DNA from: Sphaeroforma sirkka
Lineage: Eukaryota; Opisthokonta; Ichthyosporea; Ichthyophonida
Assembly: GCA_001586965.3 (NCBI GenBank)
Contig: LUCW03000383.1
Span: 10,001-48,407, forward strand
Length of the DNA stretch: 38,407 bases
Direction: 5' to 3'
In this document: positions 19,121-30,159 of the stretch, one piece after another
Numbering within the stretch: the stretch's first letter is position 1
Layout of the letters: each line of letters opens with the position of its first letter
Notes under the pieces: model-generated
What the model saw: only the letters and a program-made list of their open reading frames with translations
Database searches by the model: none
What the model was told of the DNA's origin: nothing
Program-made: the position numbers and the translations under genes

Positions 19121-19983
19121 CGCTAGCCCCCAGAGTCTCCATCATCTGACAAATTAATAAATATCCGCCAGTATAGTTACGACCTCCCATCCGAGTGTGT
19201 TCATATGTGTCATATGAGCTAGAGCACCTCGAATAGTAGCATCGTTCGCAAAGGTCTTAGAAGTTCACGGTCACGTGCATCTTCAAAGAAAGCGTTAAGT
19301 ATATTCTCACGCAACTGGCGCCAGGGTAGGGCTTTCCAGTTGGGCTCATAGGCCTTCAAGATAGTTTTCTATTCCTCTGACTCACAGAAATGAATAAAGG
19401 CATTCATCGTCTGCTTATCCTTAAGGCTGGTAGACTCCTTAAGTTGGTCAAAGGCCTATAGTGTCTCCACTGTACTCTCATTAGTAGATAAATCGACCTC
19501 AGCCTTCGCGTTACCTGGCTGCTTTATAAAGCTTGGTTCGAAGCGTTCACGAGGTTCGCTCAGTGCTACGGGCTGCTAGTGCCAAGATGAAGTCTATCTC
19601 CTTTCTCTTGTTATCTCCTTTCTCTTGTTATCGATTAGATAGCGAATGTTATCCGCTTTCTTATCATCAAGGTCAGAGTCTTTCAATAGACGCTCCTCAA
19701 GGACTTGCATACCAGAACGTGATAGCCTGGGACGCTGTTGTCTGGTTCTCACTTCCTCATCTTCAGTGCTAGAGTGGGTACACTCTAGTGAGGTACTGGT
19801 ATAACGATTACCAAAGTCGTGATTACCAGGGTTAGATGGTGAATAAGGATCGATGTTATGAGGGTGGTAAGCCTCATCGATCTCCATACGATCATAGCCT
19901 CTGACAGGGTTAGGTTTATCGAGAGGGTTGTCGATTGTAGCTTCTAAGCTATAGAGATTGTAAGTTGAGGTTGTACCCACTTC

Positions 19984-20057
19984 ACCAGAGGTAACTGGCT
20001 AAGTGGTTACCCTGTTGGCTGATAAACCAAAGGGCCTCATGTTCGAACCCCGGCTCA
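19984..20057 (+). ncRNA. Antisense tRNA-like segment inside element 1 gag
   Basis: On the plus strand, opposite to the element, it reads TGGCTAAGTGG (A-box fit), an anticodon-like stem TTGG/CCAA with an 8-nt loop CTGATAAA, and TGTTCGAACCC (B-box fit). The acceptor stem does not pair, so it is not a working tRNA gene. It resembles the head of a tRNA-derived SINE. The gag frame on the opposite strand reads through it until a stop. The same position in element 2 carries a homologue. Confidence 0.62.
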
Positions 20058-20682
20058 TAATTTGTTTTCGGTATAGGAAGAATATCGGCCACGTGGGATA
20101 AGATCGAGGAGTCAGAAACTGCGGCAGCGGCTAGCTCTTTTATAAGCTCATCTTTGCGGTTCAAATGACGTCGAGATTGAGAAGATCCAACCACTCGTTG
20201 TCGAGGTATGGCGTCTCCAACATTTGCAACTTCCGCCCCAACATTCGGTGGCGAGGCATTCAGTGGCGAGGCATGCAATGAATTTTCGCGAAATGGAACG
20301 CCGCCATCGTTATTGATAAGTCAATTGGGCTGACTTTCAGTAGTAATAAATCGTTGATCTCGAGACGATTCCTCCACTTGTTCAGGAGATATAGCCTTTC
20401 CAATATCTGACTTTTCGCGGTCAGATGGCGACTACTAGGAGACACACGGACGCTGGCGAGCCTTTCCGCGGCAGTCGAGTCCTCCTCTTCCAAGGCTTTA
20501 GGGTCCGACGAGTCATCCTCAGAGTTTTCATCAGAACCAAGCTCAGACACGGCGTCCTCTACAGCTTCAACAGCAGGCTCAGTACCAGACGGACCAGTGT
20601 CCCCAGTAACCTCAGGAACCTCAACAGGCTTAGCTGGCTTAGAGCTGGCGGCTCCCTTGCCTTCGGAATGTTCTTTAGCCAT
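20058..20682 (-). pseudogene. Gag N-terminal region of element 1
   Basis: Starts MAKEHSEGKGAASSKPAKP; the start is supported by the same Met in element 2 (33459). An acidic, Ser-rich stretch follows (DENSEDDSSDPKALEEE), then ERLASVRVSP and, after a frame break, RQRVVGSSQSRR and ADILPIPK. Probably the unstructured N-terminal part of Gag. No known fold assigned. Confidence 0.65.
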
Positions 20683-20868
20683 AGTACGAGCTCAAGAACA
20701 GGAAAATTAATAAGGTCTAGCTATAGTAACTAGCGTGTAGCTTACTTTAGGTTAGTATAGCCACTGAGGTAGTGTAGAATACTTACAGTCCTGTCGCTGG
20801 ATAGTAAGCAATTATTCGACAGTCTAGAAGCAGTACACTACGGTAACTATTAGGTAACTGAAAAATAT

Positions 20869-21931
20869 GTAAACTTCGATGGATATTTCTATGTTTTAAA
20901 CTATGTTATATAAACTAAGACACAATTTAAGTCAGTTAGGATTTAGCAGTGGTAGCTTGTGTAAGAATGATCGGGACTGCCCCTTGGTAAGAGCCTCAAT
21001 ATCCTCGATTACACAGGACGTACCTCTAGCTGTTCTTTATTAAATGATGTTCACTAGAAGTACTAAGTGTTCATGACCACATGCATAATTTGTAGATAGA
21101 CATAATAACGTATGTCAAGTTAATACATTGGCTAATATAAATAAAGTTCCATCTGAAGAAAAGTTAAAAAAAGAAAAGTACTTATTGGATTTTGAAGATT
21201 GGCGGGAAGACCAAAACCTGTAAGTAGTAGTTCAGAGATTATAAAATATAGTTTAATAATATCCTATATCTACTATCGTCTCAAATAGGTCCAAGTAAAT
21301 GAGTCATACCAAATACTCAGGCTATTGAAGCCATCAAAGTGAATTTAGAACACTTTGGTTAAACTATGTTATATAAACTAAGACACAATTTAAGTCAGTT
21401 AGGATTTAGCAGTGGTAGCTTGTGTAAGAATGATCGGGACTGCCCCTTGGTAAGAGCCTCAATATCCTCGATTACACAGGACGTACCTCTAGCTGTTCTT
21501 TATTAAATGATGTTCACTAGAAGTACTAAGTGTTCATGACCACATGCATAATTTGTAGATAGACATAATAACGTATGTCAAGTTAATACATTGGCTAATA
21601 TAAATAAAGTTCCATCTGAAGAAAAGTTAAAAAAAGAAAAGTACTTATTGGATTTTGAAGATTGGCGGGAAGACCAAAACCTGTAAGTAGTAGTTCAGAG
21701 ATTATAAAATATAGTTTAATAATATCCTATATCTACTATCGTCTCAAATAGGTCCAAGTAAATGAGTCATACCAAATACTCAGGCTATTGAAGCCATCAA
21801 AGTGAATTTAGAACACTTTGGAAATATTGGAAAAAGAATTTGTATTGAATTATTTCAAATTCAAATAAAAACCAATATGTTATCTTATTTGATCTTGATC
21901 TTTTAGACTGACCGGAGGCCGTATTTCTACA
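20869..21931 (-). repeat. 5' LTR of element 1 with internal 463-bp tandem duplication
   Basis: 1063 bp against 600 bp for the 3' LTR, a difference of exactly 463. The segment starting TTAAACTATG occurs at 20896 and 21359; the copies appear identical. No canonical TGG primer-binding site follows the LTR (adjacent minus-strand sequence is TATTTTTCAGTTACC), so priming may use an internal tRNA site or self-priming. Confidence 0.9.
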
Positions 21932-21936
21932 AAGAC
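21932..21936 (+). repeat. Target-site duplication AAGAC, right copy
   Basis: Partner of 12532-12536, directly after the TCTACA end of the 5' LTR. Confidence 0.85.
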
Positions 21937-22187
21937 AATAAATGTACAACCGCTATCGTACCACCTGACACTACGAACAGTAGTGCATTCCTCCGATTTC
22001 CAAACAGACGCAAGGACAACTTCGACAACGGAAGATATGCTTAGCCAACAAGCCCAGCCAACTGTGACGCACAATTCAAGCAACCCAGAACAACTACAGA
22101 TAACTTCATCGTCAACACAACAACCTGCTGAGAGCGAAGTACATACCGTCGAGTCGGAGGCTGCTGCAGCGACCACCAAAACACAAG

Positions 22188-23330
22188 ATGATCTCGAAGC
22201 AGAAGAACGGCATAGTTAGAAGAACGGCAGAAGGTCGCCAAGTCTCTCGAGAACTGCGGGACCTCGCGATATATGATAATAATGTCGACTGGTATCACGA
22301 TAGCCGTCGTAAGGGACGAACTCCTAGCAATACGCACACTGTCAATTCAGCAACTGCAGCAATGGAACCGAAACCATACAAAGGTATATATGAGATGCCA
22401 GACGCAGTCGATTGGGAGGAATCAGCACGTTCGGAGATGGAGAACTTGGTGATACAGCGCAAGGCATTCACTCTGGTTGACAACAAACCGCGAGAGAAAT
22501 CCTTATTTCTCCCTCGATGGGTCTTCAAGGCAATAACGGATGAATCAGGACAAGTCACACGACTCAAATCACGCCTGAACGTAACAGCATACAATGCAAA
22601 ACAGGGAGTTGATTACGATGAAAGCTATGCCCCAGTAGTAGCCAAGGAAACACTCAGAATATGTCTAGCTCTAATGGCACACTATGACATGGACATTCAA
22701 CAATACGATACACCCTCGGCCTACCTCACTCAAGAACTGGATACCCCTAGCTACATGCGAGTGCCGCAAAGATACGATCTCATCGAACGTCTATTGGACT
22801 CATCTCAGAGAAAACTATACGAAAGGCACAAGCAAGGAGACACAAAGGTTGTGTGTCGAGTTGACCGTTGCGTATACGGTCTACCACCTAGCAGACACTA
22901 CTGGTTTAAAGCTGTGGTAAAAGTCCCCTTAAACCACTATCAGTGTGGAGTTAGAATTAATTTACAATTAATTCACACGAGGTGAATTATTTGTAGACCA
23001 CGTAGACAATCAAATATAAGAATAAATACACCGCACTGAGCCTCAGGGAGACTCAGTAGGTTTTAGTATCGTATTTTGATGTGTTTACTACAAAGCTATC
23101 CATCGATTTGCTATACAGCACAGTTATAAACAAGCACAAACGGATGGAGCACTGTTCATCAAACAAACACACAGTGGATCTTGTTTTATTACAGTACACG
23201 TAGATGACAAAAATTGCAGCATGCCAGAGTAAGACCGACGGACAGAAACTAGCTAACGCAATGAAAGGCGAATGGAACACTGTTGATATGGGCCTACCGT
23301 TATGGTTTCTCAAATGCCAAGTGGAAATTC
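22188..23330 (+). pseudogene. Copia reverse transcriptase
   Basis: RVT_2-type signatures: WEESARSEMENL, LPRWVFKAI, KSRLNVTAY, YDESYAPVV, QQYDTPSAYLTQEL (catalytic Asp), CRVDRCVYGLPPSRHYW. The next block, QTDGALF and ITVHVDD (form of the YVDD catalytic pair), lies after the 178-bp insert. One extra A in the A run just after HVDD shifts the frame. The downstream frame resumes at 23204 with the GEW, LPLWFLKCQVE and HQRQYRREIL motifs. Confidence 0.9.
22914..23091. mobile_element. 178-bp insert with AAAGCT target duplication in copia RT
   Basis: AAAGCT at 22908-22913 is repeated at 23092-23097. Deleting the insert and one copy restores the RT frame across the join. Ends GTGGTAAA and TTTACTAC are imperfect inverted repeats (GTGGTAAA against GTAGTAAA). 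It contains a GAATTAATT/AATTAATTC palindrome. Non-coding, MITE-like; superfamily not assigned. Confidence 0.78.
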
Positions 23331-23499
23331 ACCCTGGAAGAGTACGTCTCCATCAACGACAATATCGAAGAGAAATATTGCAGGAATGGGGGTTGACAGA
23401 CTGTAAACCAGCATGCATGCCAATAAAAGAATCGGACTATGAAGTAACAGACAAACATGCATATCTCCCGAAAAAGGCGGCAAGCTCAGACGTCCCAAC

Positions 23500-24163
23500 A
23501 ATCACACAATACAACAAGCTAGTGGGTCAGCTACGATACCTTGTAGGTCAAACACGAGTGGATATATGCTTTGCAGTTTCGATTCTAAGTCGCTATCTGA
23601 TAACACCTCAGTACCACCACTTCAGAGATGCCAAGCGCTGTTTGAAGTATCTCGCTGGTACTCAGGGCTTTGGACTCGAATACACGAACAAAGAGCCATA
23701 TATTCCCTATATGAGTGCAGACAGTATCTTTGCTAGCGATGACACAACAAGACGATCTACCACCGGGCGAGTGGGCATTATAGCAGGTGCACCATTCATG
23801 TGGGGAACAAACTTACAACGATAAGTAACAACGTCTACAGCAGAGGCAGAATACATAGCACAATCTGATACAGCCAAAGACGCGGTATGGGCTAGGAATC
23901 TTTTCACAGAATTCGGCATTCCGCTCGTAGAACCTACCACCACAGAACAGGACAACAAGTCAGCAATACTGATGGGAAATGGTATCACAAAATCCCGCCG
24001 TACAAAACATGTCGATCTACGATATCATCACATCAGGGAACTCACATCGAACAACACCATCAAACTAAAATACATACAATCAGAACAGATACTCAGTGAT
24101 TTCTTCACGAAGCCACTCAGCCACTCAGCCGAGAGAAGATTACCGACATACGCGACAGACTAA
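23500..24163 (+). pseudogene. Copia RNase H
   Basis: Reads YNKLVGQLRYL, RVDICFAVSILSRY, RDAKRCLKYLAGT, then MSADSIFASDD-TRRSTTG (first Asp), STAEAEYIA (Glu), DNKSAILM (Asp) and KHVDLRYHHIRE, all in copia order, ending in TAA at 24161. One in-frame TAA at 23822 interrupts it. Catalytic residues are intact. Confidence 0.9.
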
Positions 24164-25890
24164 TGACCCAGATGCCAGTATCAACATAGTTCAATTTATA
24201 ATAAAGGTGTGTATTTTAAGGTAAGCAGGTGTCAAATGCTTTGTGCTTCTATCTCTGACTGCAAAATATACAGATATATTGTACCTTGTTAAAAGAATGT
24301 GTACAAACCCTTGTATTATATGTGAAAATGAAATTACAAATAATACACACGCAATATATAACTACATATTTGTTCATATAATTGTTCCTATCGATAAACG
24401 CCTAAGTATTTACTTGTGCGATTGTGTTTTGACATAAAATAGTCTGAAGTTAAGTTGAATCCCGCAGACAATTTGTATTCATCGATAAACATAATATTAG
24501 TAGCTTACTGTTTCTTTTTAACTTTTATGCGTGAGATCGTAAAAGTTGCACACCTGTGACAATTTGTATAGAAATTCACTCGCAGGATACAAACAAAATT
24601 GTGACTTTTGCAGCCGACAGGTCCTACAGGGACCACAACCTCGTAAATCGAACCAGGGGAAGTGATGCGATAGAACAAACCCAAAGAAAATCTGCAATCA
24701 CATCAACATGGACACTCTGAACCACACCGCATCAAGACGAACACACACCGTTAAGGGCACCGACACCTTGAGCCGAGTCGCACCAGAAAGATTGGAGAGG
24801 ACAAGGAAGAAATATAGCAGACTACAAAATATGAATTGGAGCCCACATAAGGAACAAAACAGGTAGGTGTAAATGTCGGAAGATCACCATGACAACGAGA
24901 AATATATGGATATACACATCAATCAGGTACATGAGAAGACGTTATATCGTGATATAAAGGAAGGATGTGAAATGTATAGTACTCAAGGAACATGGTGCAA
25001 AAAGAAATAGTTTGTTGGTATAAGACACGATCGGAGCGAAAGAATGACATGTGTAAAAGTCACTGTAATAGATATAACTTGCAAAGACGGTAACACGATG
25101 TATGATAATTGACAACAAGTGGTGAACAGATAGGAAGTAAGATGCACATACAGTAAGAGTATACATCAGTATAGTGCACGACATTGTGAGATAATTTAGT
25201 ACTCGGAATGGTGAGCATGTAAGCAAGCGACATCGATGTGTGCATGAACAATAAGCAATGTCAAGGTGTGTGTGCATAACCCGATCAAGTTAGCGGAGAC
25301 AAGTGCTCGTTTATATCCAGAAGTTCCAAGCAAGAGCGATGTGTGATATCATCGATCCAACTAATTAACTAAATAGGTTAGAAGCGGAAGTCACTGGTGA
25401 ACCAGATGAGCTTCGAGAAGGGACTCAAGAACATATGTACAAGTGAACTGGAAGAGGATCGTCGAGAGTAAGGACTTACCGAGAGAGTAGTGGTACGTGG
25501 ACCAAGAGTAAAGGTTAGCTGAAAGTGTAGGGAGCAACCACAGCGTTGTTTGGGGTTAGCTTAGGGCAAAGTTGTTCAGGAAGGAACAACGTCGACGCGT
25601 CAACATCACGAGAGTAGAGCAAGGCGAAGACGATGTATGAATTGTCAGCGTGGCTTCAGTTCATTCGAAGGCGGCGGCACGACAAAACAGTTGACTACTT
25701 AAGGCAGAGGAGAAGTAAAGGTAGCGTCACATCGTTTATTACTCGACAAACATAATTCACGGCCACCATGACCAACATTAGACAGAGTCGTCGACAACAA
25801 CATCTTTTGCCAGAATAACGCGAACGAAATGACATCCATCAACGAGGTTGTAGACGTCGTACCCAGGATAGCGCAGGCACTGGTGGAGAA
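24164..25890. other. Spacer between copia and element 3, no recognised gene
   Basis: Mostly unique sequence. A 53-codon frame at 24708-24866 (MDTLNHTASRRTH...) is basic and is followed by AACAG-GTAGGTG, a donor-like site; it may be a Gag leader or nothing. GACAATTTGTAT occurs twice (24469, 24561). No LTR of copia or of element 3 could be recognised here. Confidence 0.4.
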
Positions 25891-27445
25891 ATGTCGGACG
25901 ATCTGGAGACAGAACATCGGTTTAATCAAACGATACTTCAGCGGACTCTAACAGCAAAACAGCAACGTGATGAACGGTTAACAACTCCTAGTGACGTGAA
26001 ATTCACGGATAGGCAACGACGTAACCCGGAACCATTAAGAGTCGTACGTTCGGCGTCGCAGGGTTTACACCACGAAGGGACAACTCATTGAGAAGTCTCA
26101 AGAGCGGTGGTGGGTATGCATCCTCATCACCGTCGTCAAGAGGAATGACACAGCCGAGGTAGAGACAGTGACATACCAGAACAACTGACGGATCTACTTC
26201 GACAACAACAATCGTTTTTGGATAAATATGATCGATGATTGCCACGCCTAGGGCGGGCGAACATATCCTCGTCGCCTGACAACCTAGAGTTCCACATTAG
26301 AGGGGCAGACCAAACTCGTCACGGTTTAGGGTATAGGTCGTCGGATCAGGAGGAAGATGATACACGACAGGAACCTTTATCGCTCCAGAGCTTTACACAA
26401 GAACAACAACTAGCCACGCAGAGCCCTCACAGCAAGGAAGCGCTAGACAACCGCCGAAATAGCATGAAGACGTCTCTACAGGCACAACGTCAGGGACAGC
26501 AGTTCGTGCGGGAAGCTATGGACGATAGGCTGCCAGCACGTAAGATGCTTGAACGTACTCCTTCGAGCCAAGTAACGTCAGCAGACAAGCATTGACGTTT
26601 AGCACAACAGATTACACTTTCTACACCGGACAGTATATCGGCTGACCGCCAGGCCCTGCATGCCCGGATGCTCAAGCTGTCAGAGGAGCTATATAGTGCA
26701 GTAGAGACCGATGATTTACTACGAGCGGAGGTTCTACGAGGTGTACTCGAGACTTTGAGAGCAACACACGACTCGCGACCTAGTTGGCCGGAGTGGCCCT
26801 CTAACCGGTACAATCTCAGCAACAGTATGGAGCGCGACACTAAAAGGTCATTGCGTGAAGCCCTGAAGAATGCGCAGGTTTCGGGTTTGAGGCATGGAGT
26901 CCTCGTTGGTTTTACAAGGTGTTGAGTCATTTTGCCGAGCAATCTATGCTCGGTTATATAAAATCTAATCATCAACGTTTAGTTGCATGGACACCAGAAC
27001 TACAGATAACACAAATCTGTTCACACGAGACACAGGCCACAGTGAACCCTACAATTTCGCAAACTGTCGTAGGGACACTTTAAGCTTAGTAGTGTTCCAG
27101 TGATGGAACAGATGACTTACCTTATGGAGAATCATCGCCGTGCACACGAGCGTTGTCAGACCGATGCAGGTTTAAGCAAAACCTGCTTAACCACTGTATA
27201 GTTCAATTATTGGAAGATGACTTAGGATCCGTACATATGAGCGCATGTTGCAGTTATATCCGAAGTGGCAGCTTATGGATACCCATGAATTATTACATCT
27301 GCTAAGTCCTGACATTCATGAGGCTCAGATTCGGTCGACTCAACGTTTACTCAACCGTCGAGGTCATACTGGGGACACAGTCCGGGGAGAGACAACGAAT
27401 AGTAGACCTTGGCCGCACATAGTACAGCGTCAGCAACAACAATGA
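25891..27445 (+). pseudogene. Gag-like region of element 3
   Basis: Several open frames broken by stops and shifts: 25891-26091, 26239-26595, 26668-26925, 27245-27445. They are rich in Q, R, S and D, with no zinc knuckle recognised. Assigned to Gag only from position upstream of the protease. Confidence 0.4.
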
Positions 27446-27886
27446 CAAAAATGTCCGACTCCAACAACTAACCCAACGACGTGCAACGGTTGTCGAGCAC
27501 AAGCACCACCAGGACTGCGACACATACCGCGCTGTCATCATTACCGGGCGGCCCAGTCTGGGGGCGCAGAACGATAAAATACGGACGTCAGACGCAAGTC
27601 AGCAACTTAGAGATGTTCTATTAGGACAACTGTGTACACCGTTACAGGGGCCCGGACACCAACCACCACAATACTCAAGTCGACAAACGACCTCAACCAC
27701 GACGACACCTCAGGTTAATGAAATGAACTCACACAAGATGACGGACCGGGGTACAATAGCCAGTCGGCCACAGAGATACATATTCACTCAATTCTAACAA
27801 ATGATGTCGAGCAGGCCGCGGATTTACAGGCGGACACATCACAGTCCACGTGGACTCCGATAACAGAGCAGCACTGAGACGTCAGG

Positions 27887-28390
27887 GTGTCCGATGATGA
27901 TGTAGCATTTACGTTTACGCATCCACTGAAGACAGTAATGGCAATTAAGGACCCACTGCTATCCTCCGATAACCGCGTCTATATACAATTGCAGGTGAAT
28001 GGACGTACATTCCGAGCGTTAGTAGATATAGGTGCGAACCGTAGTTGCATCGCACAAGCATCTGCAAACCTCTTAGGACGACTAACTACACCAGCATCAA
28101 TGGATTTATTCATATATTTGGCGGATAGAGCGGTACGCACTCCTCGTCTGGGGACGACAGAAGTGCTACAGATACGTTATTGCTCAGATATCATCAATGG
28201 GTCGTTCGAGTTGATGAATCTCCCGGAGAGTATCGATATTATAATAGGGCTGGACATTATCACGGACCTCGGACTATACATTGGTGGAATTCAGTCACCA
28301 CTCGCACCCATTGACCCAACGGAGCTCGACGACCTCTTTAAACCCATGGCTCGTCGCCAAGCCTCAAATACTACCAAACCAGACGGATAA
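27887..28390 (+). pseudogene. Retropepsin-type protease of element 3
   Basis: 167 open codons. YIQLQVNGRTFRALVDIGANRSCIA is the active-site loop (DTGA form changed to DIGA, catalytic Asp kept), and DIIIGLDIITDLGL is the C-terminal I-I-G-x-D signature. The spacing of about 75 residues between the motifs is normal. It ends in TAA; RT follows in another frame. Confidence 0.8.
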
Positions 28391-28599
28391 CGGACAAGGC
28401 TTGCTGCAGTTTTAGAAGCAAACGCCGACATTGCAGACAATGCACGTTGCTGTTTAGAGGGGGTGAGGTTGTGATACCGGTGACACGCGAACAAGTTATG
28501 AGTATGAGAAGATCGACACGCAACTTTGTATCCGAGCGTTGGTTGCCGTATTGAAGGACCTAGTGAATACTAAGCGTACTACACCAACGACGGTTAATC

Positions 28600-29280
28600 C
28601 TCCTGTACTGGCAGTTCCGATATTCGACAGTGAGGGTAACGTATAAGAAAAAGCTGCGCGTATGTCTGGATATGCGAGCGGTCAACGCACTGAATCTAAG
28701 AGACCGGTTTCTGATACCGACGGTGAATGAGATCATTTCGCGGCTGAAGAGCAGAAAGTACTATACTACACTCGATATATCCGCAGCATATCATAGACTG
28801 CCGATAAATCCAGATTCTAGGTATCTGTTCAGTTTCACACACGATCGATACCAGTACTCGTTCGCATCAGCACCTTTCGGGTTATACGTATTGATGCAGC
28901 AATTCTAGCGGAGGGCTCAGTACAATATTCGATGGACTACCAGTACACCACTACATTAACAACCTTGTAATTGCCAGCGATGATTACGAAGAACACATTG
29001 CTACAGTGAAGGAGGTGATCAAAAGACTGACGTACCACAGTTTCAAACTGAATCCGGCAAAATGTCACTTCGCAATTGCAGAGGTCATTATACTATGCAA
29101 AAAGGTCGCAACGGCAGGAATTGGTGTCGACTTTGAGAAGCAGGCTCTGGCCAACACCACAGCGGTACAAGGGCATTGTCGTTGGGTATGGCCAACTTCT
29201 TGCACGAACACCTGCTCAATCTCGCACACGTGGAAGCGCCCCTACGTATATTTTGCAAGCTTAATCCGAATGAACTGATA
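28600..29280 (+). pseudogene. Reverse transcriptase of element 3, YIDD changed to YINN
   Basis: Signatures: RVCLDMRAVNALN, TTLDISAAYHRLPI (first Asp), FSFTHDRYQYSFASAPFGL, then HYINNLVIAS at 28949-28978 and KLNPAKCHF. Both Asp codons of the YxDD box are AAC. Frame changes occur at 28627 and after FGL. The enzyme is dead. Confidence 0.85.
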
Positions 29281-29319
29281 AGAGATATATAGGAACAACG
29301 CCACTTGGATGCATGGCAG

Positions 29320-29463
29320 GCAATGGACACCAATGAAGGAACTATTAGCGTTAGTCTACGGTTTGACGCACTTCCGCGACTACCTCGACGGTCAACGCTT
29401 CGCAGTGTTCACGGATCATAAAGCATTAGTATATATGAATACCCAACTGAACACCATATTATA
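29320..29463 (+). pseudogene. RNase H remnant of element 3
   Basis: In the frame starting near 29332 it reads MKELLALVYGLTHFRDYL and FAVFTDHKALVYMN, the Glu helix and the Asp strand of Ty3 RNase H. TAG ends it at 29462. The part between RT and this point is scrambled. Confidence 0.7.
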
Positions 29464-29496
29464 GCGCCTTTCAACTTCACAATTTCGCATATACCT

Positions 29497-30000
29497 GTGG
29501 AGAAGAATGTCCTACCGGATATGCACAGTCGCATACATGAGGGGACCGCGGAGACAGACGTACCAAAGATCCTGTATGCAGACTGTTGGCAATTATTTCC
29601 CAACTACTTCGAGCAGGCGCAACGTATATTTGGACACAACAACATAGACGTGTTCGCAGCACCTCACAACGCGCAGCTCCCTAGATTTCGGACCAAAGAA
29701 CGAACGCGACGGTGCATTTGATCATGACTGGGCGATGGTCGACGGTTGAATGAACCAGCCGTGGAAGTTGATACACCGTATGGTTCGGAAGATTAAAGCG
29801 GACGGGGCTACAGCGACGGGGTGCCTACCCCGGCCTACTCGAGCACCATGGCTTGATATCTTCAAATCCTGATTGCAAGCCGAGCTAGTGTTAGTACCCC
29901 GGACCCCGCATACATTTATGAAGTATGCGAAGTACGCCTGTTGGAAGACCCCATGGGGCCACACGGTAGTTGCAAGAGTGGGGTCGCCGTCAGGATTCAA
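29497..30000 (+). pseudogene. DxFA/NPP module of element 3
   Basis: PVEKNVLPDMHSR (end of RNase H) is followed by NIDVFAAPHNAQLPRF, then, past breaks, DWAMVDG, MNQPWKLIHRMVRKI and APWLDIF, and later WKTPWGHTVVARVG. The same D-FA, N-Q, NPP/NQP, PW and PW-HT-V-R-G blocks recur in elements 1 and 2, so this module is common to both Ty3 lineages here. Confidence 0.5.
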
Positions 30001-30159
30001 GCTAGCCGAGAGCTTTATACAACGACTAGGCTATGCTGAACCTCGACACACGCCACACCATCAATGTTTGAATACAGCACGAGAGATTTCCGTAGCGTTA
30101 GCCAGTGACGCGGCACAACTGGCTTTTGCAAATGCCACACCGATAGAACAACAACGGCG

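Larger units (their letters stand above)
17382..19983 (-). pseudogene. Gag capsid and nucleocapsid region of element 1
   Basis: Homologous to element 2 at 34204-35492: GNHDFGNRYTSTSLE, SGMQVLEERLLKDSDLDD, then LPWRQLRENILNAFF, MTHMNTRMGGR and PWSVFEKIV, a plausible capsid. Two Cys/His motifs follow, CKKCGYN and CITCQG-x-WHKDDC. Here the region is disrupted by a 949-bp tandem duplication, a 17-bp tandem duplication near 18660 (CTCCTTTCTCTTGTTAT twice) and a 344-bp insertion that splits the first zinc motif. Confidence 0.78.
18172..20057. repeat. 949-bp tandem duplication inside element 1 gag
   Basis: The segment beginning CGCTAGCCCCCAGAGTC occurs at 18172 and again at 19121. Copy A is 18172-19120 and copy B 19121-20057. 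They differ by a small deletion near 19257 and a few bases, so the duplication is recent relative to the divergence from element 2. It also duplicates the tRNA-like segment. Confidence 0.95.
12537..21931 (-). mobile_element. Ty3/gypsy element 1, complete but broken, inserted in copia
   Basis: Reading right to left: 5' LTR (20869-21931), leader, gag, protease, RT, RNase H, DxFA/NPP module, integrase, chromodomain, polypurine tract, 3' LTR (12537-13136). Flanked by AAGAC on both sides, a typical 5-bp Ty3 target duplication. LTRs are 600 bp, the 5' one enlarged by an exact 463-bp tandem duplication. The two LTRs carry multiple substitutions relative to each other, so the insertion is not new. 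Many frameshifts and internal duplications mean no intact polyprotein. Confidence 0.92.
21932..24163 (+). mobile_element. Ty1/copia retrotransposon, right part (RT, RNase H)
   Basis: Continues the copia element after the nested Ty3 insertion: a low-complexity S/T/Q-rich linker (21983-22219), RT (22300-23330) and RNase H (23680-24163). Interrupted by a 178-bp insert at 22914-23091. No 3' LTR is recognised past 24163. Confidence 0.87.

Noticed and set aside
18592..19772. Plus-strand frames starting MVRSVHEV, duplicated at 19533
   Set aside because: Antisense shadows of the duplicated gag region of element 1.
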